64,000 nt of DNA from Paenibacillus sp. PastM-3 (GTDB lineage: Bacteria; Bacillota; Bacilli; Paenibacillales; Paenibacillaceae). Position 1 is the stretch's first letter. Every line of letters starts with the position of its first letter. Below the pieces are notes generated by a model. That model searched no databases. It had not been told where the DNA came from and saw only the letters and a list, made by a program, of their open reading frames with translations. Positions 59,235-64,000 of this stretch are shown in pieces. The translations under genes and the position numbers were made by a program. The stretch is taken from the NCBI RefSeq assembly GCF_029893965.1, contig NZ_JARXXP010000001.1:124001-188000 (forward strand), read 5' to 3'.

Positions 59235-59794
59235 CTAGCTTTTTACTCCGTCACCCTCCGCAAAATAAAAAAAGAAACCCAGCTCATGCTGGATTTTAAA
59301 ATCCATCACTCCAAGCAGCGTATCCTCATCGATCCGCCGGAAATGGTCGATAATCGCCTTCTGGTCGTATATCATGGCGGCACTGATCTTTCCCCGGTAC
59401 CCGATCATCCGCAGCCAGGCTTTACCAGAGCTGGTCCTGATCAGCGGTGAAACCGGCCTGAAGAGGGGCTGATTACCCGCCGGGGGATAAGCTGAAAGGG
59501 CAGCGTTAGCGGGAGAAGCCCGGGATTCACGCGGAAGAGCCGGCCATTACGCTTTTCGAAGAGGAGAGGATGTACGGTCTCAACGTCCAGAAACTCTTTT
59601 CCGTACCAGCCGGTCAAATGAAGCAGGCCATCCATGGGATGGCCGGAGGGAAGCTCGCTGCCGCGCCATCTGCCCCAGATCTGGTCCATCTCCACAGTTT
59701 CGAGCAGATCGAACCAGGTGAAGGCTTCCTCCTGCGTCAGCTGCCCTTTTTGCAAGCATAGCTCCTGAAAATCGTTTGCACTAAACTGCGGCAC
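59235..59794 (-). pseudogene. GXWXG / DUF4334 protein gene, frameshifted
   Basis: GTG start at 59794 with GGAGGG upstream. The first about 107 codons encode the GXWXG part (DQIWGRWRGSELPSGHPMDG, TGWYGKEFLDVETVHPLLFE). Around 59480 a run of five G (plus strand) changes the frame. Frame 1 stops at 59441, while the -1 frame continues with QPLFRPVSPLIRTSSGKAWL, MIGYRGKISAAMIYDQKAII, ending DTLLGVMDFKIQHELGFFFY and TAG at 59235. The two frames together give a normal 180-190 residue family member. The shift sits on a G/C homopolymer, so recent mutation or a sequencing error are both possible. Function of DUF4334 is unknown. Confidence 0.75.
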
Positions 59795-59842
59795 AACTGA
59801 TCCCTCCGATTAAATAACAATATCCGCATGTGCATATGTGCT

Positions 59843-61600
59843 TCAGACCTGATATTGCTCCAGATTCCTGCACAGAATCCGGTAGCCGTAAGGGTCCAGA
59901 GAGATATGCATCATTCCGTCTTCAGGTGCCACTCTGTCTCCGGTCAGCGCATCCTGCCAGTCGTCGGTCTCCATCGGATGGCTGAGTGTGCGGGGAACGG
60001 GGGAGTTATTCATCCACACTGTAAAATGGATCTTCTCGTCAGCCCGTTCGTACACAATGCAGGGATCGTTCTCACAGGCCTGCAGGATGCGAAAACGGCC
60101 TTCCCGCAGTGCTTTGTGCTGCTTGCGCAGTGCAATCATCATCCGGTAGAAATCATACAGCTCCCGGTCCTGCTTGGCCTTGTCCCATTCCATACATTTG
60201 CGGCAGTCGGGATCTTCATGACCGGTTAAGCCGATCTCATCGCCGTAGTAAATGCATGGCGTCCCCATAAAAGTAAAAAGAAACACAACTGCAAGCTTCA
60301 GCCGCCGTTTATCCTCACCAACCACAGTTAGCAGGCGGGGAGTGTCATGGCTGCCGAGCAGATTGAACACGACCTCGTTAGTCTGCTGAGGATAACGCAT
60401 CAGCAGGCCGCCGATCCGGTGCCCGAAGGTGATGCCGTCCATACCGCCGTTGAAAAATTCCAGCACAGTCCCGGAGAACGGATAATTCATGACAGAATCG
60501 AACTGGTCACCGAGCAGCCACGTCAGGGAATCGCTCCATACCTCTCCTACGATATAAGCATCCGGGTTGGCTGCCTTAACAACCTTGCGGAAATCACGCC
60601 AGAAATGATGATCCACCTCATTAGCCACATCCAGCCGCCAGCCGTCGACCTTGATCTCCTTGATCCAGTATTCCGCGACCTCCAGCAGGTAGTTTTTGAC
60701 CTCGCGGTTAGCTGTATTGAATTTGGGCATATTGCCAAAAAAGCCGAAAGTGTCATAGGTAGGAATACCGTCGACAATCTCAGCGGGAAAGGAATTCATA
60801 TGGAACCAGTCTTTGTACACGGAATATTCACCCTTTTCCAGCACGTCCTGAAACGGCGGGAACTGGTCACTGCAATGGTTGAATACGGCATCAAGCATCA
60901 CACGGATGCCGCGGCTGTGGCATTCTTCGACGACACGCTTCAGCAGCTCATTATCCCCGAAATGCGGGTCGACCCTTTTATAATCCACAATGTCATATTT
61001 ATGATTGGAAGGGGAGACAAAGAGCGGCGTAAAATACACAGCGTTGATCCCCAGCTCCTGCAGATCATCCAGATGCTCCAGAACACCCTGCAGATCCCCG
61101 CCAAAAAAATTGCCAAACTCCGGCTTTCCACCCCATGCTTCAGTACCTTCAGGGTCGTTGTCCGGATTACCGTTGGCGAAACGCTCGGTCATAATCTGGT
61201 AGAAGACCGCATCCTTGGCCCATTTGGGAACCTGAAACAGGTCAATCTGATGGATATAAGGAAATTCATAAAAATGGCTGGGCGGCTGAGGACATTCCGG
61301 ACGGATGCTGTTATCCAGCAGATAAACATTTTCCGAACCTTTGCTGACGCGGAAGGTGTAGCTGAGCCGTTTGTATTTTGGCCGGACGGCACATTCCCAG
61401 TAATCGAATTTGTCATCTGAGGCTGCTTTTTCCATCATAATTTCATATGAGGTATGGTCCCAGTCATATTTGTCACCGGTGAGGGCTGTAATACAGTCCA
61501 CATCGTCCCGTTTGGTGCGCACACGCAGATGTATAGTTTTTGTATCGTAAGCATAGGCCCACTTGTCACGGGGCACATGGTACATAGCTTCCAGCAGCAT
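59843..61600 (-). CDS. GH13 alpha-glycosidase (neopullulanase / cyclomaltodextrinase type)
   Basis: 585 residues, ATG at 61600 with GAGGAGG upstream. An N-terminal beta domain (about 1-125) typical of neopullulanase/CDase subfamily GH13_20 precedes the barrel: AVFYQIMTERFANGNPDNDP, DAVFNHCSDQFP, catalytic Asp in DGWRLDVANEVDHHFW, Glu in YIVGEVWSDSL, Asp in LGSHDTPRLL. The C-terminal domain is beta-rich. No signal peptide, so cytoplasmic breakdown of maltodextrin or cyclodextrin is likely. Its position beside the glycogen genes fits alpha-glucan turnover, although it is on the opposite strand. Confidence 0.93.
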   Translation of the reverse strand: MLLEAMYHVPRDKWAYAYDTKTIHLRVRTKRDDVDCITALTGDKYDWDHTSYEIMMEKAASDDKFDYWECAVRPKYKRLSYTFRVSKGSENVYLLDNSIRPECPQPPSHFYEFPYIHQIDLFQVPKWAKDAVFYQIMTERFANGNPDNDPEGTEAWGGKPEFGNFFGGDLQGVLEHLDDLQELGINAVYFTPLFVSPSNHKYDIVDYKRVDPHFGDNELLKRVVEECHSRGIRVMLDAVFNHCSDQFPPFQDVLEKGEYSVYKDWFHMNSFPAEIVDGIPTYDTFGFFGNMPKFNTANREVKNYLLEVAEYWIKEIKVDGWRLDVANEVDHHFWRDFRKVVKAANPDAYIVGEVWSDSLTWLLGDQFDSVMNYPFSGTVLEFFNGGMDGITFGHRIGGLLMRYPQQTNEVVFNLLGSHDTPRLLTVVGEDKRRLKLAVVFLFTFMGTPCIYYGDEIGLTGHEDPDCRKCMEWDKAKQDRELYDFYRMMIALRKQHKALREGRFRILQACENDPCIVYERADEKIHFTVWMNNSPVPRTLSHPMETDDWQDALTGDRVAPEDGMMHISLDPYGYRILCRNLEQYQV

Positions 61601-61616
61601 GATCGCACCTCCTCAA

Positions 61617-61734
61617 AGTTTTGTGAGCATAACCTGCCTGAGACACTACGTGCAAAACTTGCTTCGAAAGCATACGCTTAGTTTTGTGAGCATAACCTGC
61701 CTGAGACACTACGTGCAAAACTTGCTTCGAAAGC
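61617..61734. repeat. perfect 55-bp direct tandem repeat
   Basis: 61617-61671 is identical to 61680-61734, period 63 bases, with an 8-base spacer. Each copy contains AGTTTTG...CAAAACT inverted arms and ends in GCTTCGAAAGC (palindromic). It lies immediately upstream of the GH13 gene start on the opposite side. Confidence 0.9.
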
Positions 61735-61909
61735 GTTAGGTAAATATTACCACCCCAGATGCGGCTCTGAATCAGTCTGGTTATTTTGTGAACGGCTGGA
61801 GATAGTAGTAGTATACCCCTCTTTTCCTGGAATGTGCAAAAGCGCCGGGACTGTCAACAAACTGATAGCGTTTTCCTGTCAAAATACCTTTTGATGATAA
61901 AAAATGTCT

Positions 61910-61938
61910 TTGCATATTCATACGCAGTGATTTATAAT
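61910..61938 (+). promoter_or_regulatory. sigma-A promoter of the amino acid ABC importer
   Basis: TTGCAT (61910-61915), 17-bp spacer, TATAAT (61933-61938), 55 bases before the solute-binding protein gene. No T-box or other riboswitch was seen. Confidence 0.8.
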
Positions 61939-61992
61939 AAATCGGTCATGACAACCTAGATAACTTAACGAGAGAATAGGGGAGATATAAAG

Positions 61993-62811
61993 ATGAAAAA
62001 ATGGGGTAAACTTTCACTAGGAATGCTGCTTGCAGTTGGTCTTTTGGCAGGCTGCGGCAATAACAACGATAATGCTGCTTCAACAGATAACGCAACAGGC
62101 AACACCGGAGCTGCTGCTACCAAGACGCTGACACTGGGAACAAGTGCAGACTTCCCGCCATACGAATTCCACAAAGTCATCGACGGTAAAGATACCATCG
62201 TAGGCTTTGATATTGATATTGCCAAGGATATTGCAGCTGACATGGGCGCTGAGCTTGTGATCAAGGATCTGCCGTTCGATTCCCTGCTTAATGAGCTGTC
62301 CAGCGGCAGAATCGATCTGGTTATTTCCGGCCTCAGCCCGACTGAGGAACGCAAAAAAGCTGTTGATTTGTCTGATATCTACTACAAAGCAGAGCAGGCT
62401 GTAGTTGTACGTGAAGCGGATAAGGATAAATTCGCTACCATGGATGCCTTGAAGGGAGCCAAGATCGGTGTTCAGACCGGCTCCATCCAGGAAGAAATCG
62501 CTAAGGGCATTGAAGGCGCACAGCTGACCTCCCTGGGCAAAATTTCTGAAATCGTCCTGCAGCTGAACTCCAACCGTGTTGATGCTTCTATTATGGAAGG
62601 ACCGGTGGCCAAGTCTTTTGTCAAAAATGTAGAAGGGCTGGTTATTACCGATGCTAAGCCTGAGGTTGAAGATGACGGTTATGTAATCGGCGTGAAGAAG
62701 GGCAATACAGAGTTGCTTGAACAAGTGAATACGACCTTGAACCGCCTCAACTCTGAAGGCAAGATTGAAGAGTACGTAGCGGCAGCAAGTGAGCTTGCTG
62801 AGAGCGAATAA
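61993..62811 (+). CDS. amino acid ABC transporter substrate-binding lipoprotein
   Basis: 272 residues, ATG 61993 behind GGGGAG. Signal peptide with lipobox Cys21 (VGLLAGC), short linker rich in Asn/Thr/Ala, then the SBP_bac_3 fold: TLTLGTSADFPPYEFHKVID, VGFDIDIAKDIAADMGAEL, ISGLSPTEERKKAVDLSDI, IGVQTGSIQEE and DDGYVIGVKKGN. Family 3 proteins bind polar amino acids (His, Arg, Gln, Cys); the ligand is not identified. A stem with T7 lies between it and the permease gene. Confidence 0.95.
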   Translation: MKKWGKLSLGMLLAVGLLAGCGNNNDNAASTDNATGNTGAAATKTLTLGTSADFPPYEFHKVIDGKDTIVGFDIDIAKDIAADMGAELVIKDLPFDSLLNELSSGRIDLVISGLSPTEERKKAVDLSDIYYKAEQAVVVREADKDKFATMDALKGAKIGVQTGSIQEEIAKGIEGAQLTSLGKISEIVLQLNSNRVDASIMEGPVAKSFVKNVEGLVITDAKPEVEDDGYVIGVKKGNTELLEQVNTTLNRLNSEGKIEEYVAAASELAESE

Positions 62812-62894
62812 GCTTTTGCCAAAAACTAACCTGCAGTGCAGACCATCCTGAGTCTGTGGTATAGATAGTTGCAGGGCAATTAATGCTCTTTAAG

Positions 62895-62931
62895 TAGAAA
62901 ATAGCGGTAACACGCTGTTTTCTATTTTTTT
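62895..62931 (+). terminator. intercistronic terminator after the solute-binding protein gene
   Basis: TAGAAAATAGCG / CGCTGTTTTCTA (wobble) with a 6-nt loop, then T7, in the gap before the permease gene. Partial read-through would give more binding protein than permease. Confidence 0.75.
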
Positions 62932-62965
62932 GAAAAAGGATAAGAAGAGGAGGTTTTGCCGTCAA

Positions 62966-63625
62966 ATGAATATTTTTGATATGGCCTATGAATACCGCAA
63001 TTTTTTCATTGCAGGTCTGAAGTATACATTGCTGCTGGCCGTGCTCGGCGTGTTCTTCGGCTTTGTGCTGGGGATTATCGTTTCGCTGCTGCGCATGTCC
63101 AAGTGGAGAGTCCTGCGTTTCATCTCAACCGCCTGGGTTGAATTTTTACGCGGTACGCCAATGCTGGTACAGCTGTTCCTGATCCACTACGGCTTAACAG
63201 AGCTGGGACTGGAATTTACACCGATTCAGTCGGGGGCGATTACGCTGACCATTAACAGCTCTGCATATCTGGCAGAGATTTTCCGCGCAGGTATTCAGGG
63301 GGTTGACCGCGGCCAGGTCGAGGCAGCCCGCTCGCTCGGGATGAAGCAGGGGATGACAATGCGCTATATCGTCCTTCCGCAGGCGCTGAAGAATGTGCTG
63401 CCGGCAATCGGGAATGAGTTCATTACGATTATTAAGGAATCTTCAATTGTATCCATGATCGGGGTAGCGGATTTGTTCTTCCAGGCCAAGACGATTACAA
63501 CGATTACTTACGAGGGACTGACACCTTATGTCATCATTGCGTTAATGTATTTTGTACTGACCTTTACCTTGTCCAAGCTGCTGGGCATACTGGAACGGAG
63601 GCTGAATACCGATGATCACCGTTAA
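62966..63625 (+). CDS. amino acid ABC transporter permease
   Basis: 219 residues from MNIFDMAYEYRNFFIAGLKY (62966; GAGGAGG about 12 bases upstream). Five or so membrane helices; EAA loop EAARSLGMKQGMTMRYIVLPQA contacts the ATPase; HisM/GlnP motif ELRGTPMLVQLFLIHYGL-like (FLRGTPMLVQLFLIHYG). Inner-membrane channel of the importer, overlapping the ATPase gene by 14 bases. Confidence 0.95.
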   Translation: MNIFDMAYEYRNFFIAGLKYTLLLAVLGVFFGFVLGIIVSLLRMSKWRVLRFISTAWVEFLRGTPMLVQLFLIHYGLTELGLEFTPIQSGAITLTINSSAYLAEIFRAGIQGVDRGQVEAARSLGMKQGMTMRYIVLPQALKNVLPAIGNEFITIIKESSIVSMIGVADLFFQAKTITTITYEGLTPYVIIALMYFVLTFTLSKLLGILERRLNTDDHR

Positions 63626-64000
63626 GAATCTGCAGAAGCATTTCGGCAAGCTGGAAATCCTGAAGGGTATTGATTTGGAAATCAAAAAGGGTGAGGTTGT
63701 CGTCGTGATCGGCCCCAGCGGTTCGGGCAAAAGCACCTTCCTGCGCTGTCTGAACCTGCTGGAAGAGCCCACCGGTGGAGAGATCGCCTTTGAAGGCCAG
63801 TCGATCACGGCTAAGAAGCACGACATCAATCAGACCCGTGAGAAAATGGGGATGGTGTTCCAGCAATTCAACCTGTTTCCGCACATGTCGGTGCTGCAGA
63901 ATATTACGCTTGCCCCGCTGAAGGTGAAGAAGCAGCAGGCTGCGGAAGCGGAGAAGATCGCTGTCGATCTGCTGCGCACCGTAGGGCTTGAAGACAAACG
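63612..64000 (+). CDS. amino acid ABC transporter ATP-binding protein, 5' part (cut by window end)
   Basis: ATG at 63612 inside the permease gene end. About 129 codons are present: MITVKNLQKHFGKLEILKGI, Walker A GPSGSGKSTFLRCLN, and Q-loop MVFQQFNLFPHMSVLQNITL. These are hallmarks of the GlnQ/HisP (PAAT) ATPase class. The signature and Walker B lie beyond the window. Energises the importer formed with the two preceding genes. Confidence 0.93.
   Translation, partial: MITVKNLQKHFGKLEILKGIDLEIKKGEVVVVIGPSGSGKSTFLRCLNLLEEPTGGEIAFEGQSITAKKHDINQTREKMGMVFQQFNLFPHMSVLQNITLAPLKVKKQQAAEAEKIAVDLLRTVGLEDK

Noticed and set aside
60347..61420. A 357-codon plus-strand open frame opposite the GH13 gene
   Set aside because: Antisense to a well-supported glycosidase with all catalytic residues; no family resemblance.

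Overview
The window looks like a chromosomal segment of a Paenibacillus-type, endospore-forming member of the Bacillales. The evidence is GC content of roughly one half by eye, strong GGAGG-type ribosome binding sites with many GTG and TTG starts, SOS boxes of the Bacillus GAAC-N4-GTTC type, a lexA/yneA-like divergent pair followed by ynzC, a proline T-box leader before proS, and a four-gene pyruvate dehydrogenase operon. No rRNA, tRNA, IS element, phage module or CRISPR array was seen. Most of the window is ordinary core genome with small-protein and repair-related oddities between the housekeeping genes.

Layout. 1-3.3 kb: the 3' part of glnA, then small genes (a 21-residue membrane peptide, an Sm-like 65-residue protein, a 58-residue membrane protein) and a lipoprotein. 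3.37-5.4 kb: an SOS cassette of a WYL-like protein, a UvrX-type Y-family polymerase and a YolD-like protein behind two LexA boxes. 5.6-7.7 kb: small hypothetical genes, a Cse60-like protein with an overlapping 31-codon membrane peptide, an Arg-rich helical protein and an L,D-transpeptidase. 7.8-10.8 kb: lexA, a YneA-like LysM protein, ynzC, a membrane protein and a HAD phosphatase. 10.9-12.3 kb: small membrane proteins, a winged-helix-like protein and a FixH/YtkA-like lipoprotein. 12.4-16.9 kb: metH and rnz. 17.3-22.4 kb: a tightly packed run of HAD phosphatase, Fpg-type glycosylase, Nfo-type AP endonuclease, cREC receiver-like protein, thioredoxin-like protein, orphan ABC ATPase and RlmM-like methyltransferase. 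22.4-28.4 kb: a Ser/Thr kinase fused to a degenerate ParA-like domain, an ABC-F protein, a ThiF/MoeB-like enzyme, a Dabb protein, a response regulator without a phospho-acceptor Asp, and an NlpC/P60 hydrolase. 28.7-30.9 kb: thiamine diphosphokinase, LMW protein tyrosine phosphatase and an esterase. 31.1-36.4 kb: pdhABCD. 36.5-43 kb: an LD-carboxypeptidase remnant, thyA-dfrA, gltD, T-box-proS and a GNAT acetyltransferase. 43.2-53.9 kb: topB, a BdbD-like thiol oxidoreductase, a HAD protein with an ArsR-like regulator, an MFS transporter, an orphan PhnC-like ATPase, and a lipoprotein/response regulator/histidine kinase trio. 53.9-61.6 kb: glycogen metabolism (glgC, glgB, glgA), a frameshifted DUF4334 gene and a GH13 alpha-glucan hydrolase. 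61.6-64 kb: a perfect 55-bp tandem repeat and a polar amino acid ABC importer cut by the window edge.

How the genes work together. DNA damage response is the strongest theme: LexA controls its own gene, the YneA-like division inhibitor and the mutagenic polymerase cassette, each through boxes overlapping the promoter, while the fpg-nfo run supplies base excision repair. Central carbon and nitrogen metabolism is represented by glnA, gltD, the pdh complex, the glycogen genes and the GH13 enzyme; one-carbon metabolism by metH, thyA and dfrA. The most unusual items are the kinase/degenerate P-loop fusion, the repair run containing a cREC protein, several translated-looking micro-proteins below usual annotation size, symmetrical elements at the pdh promoter, and two decayed genes.
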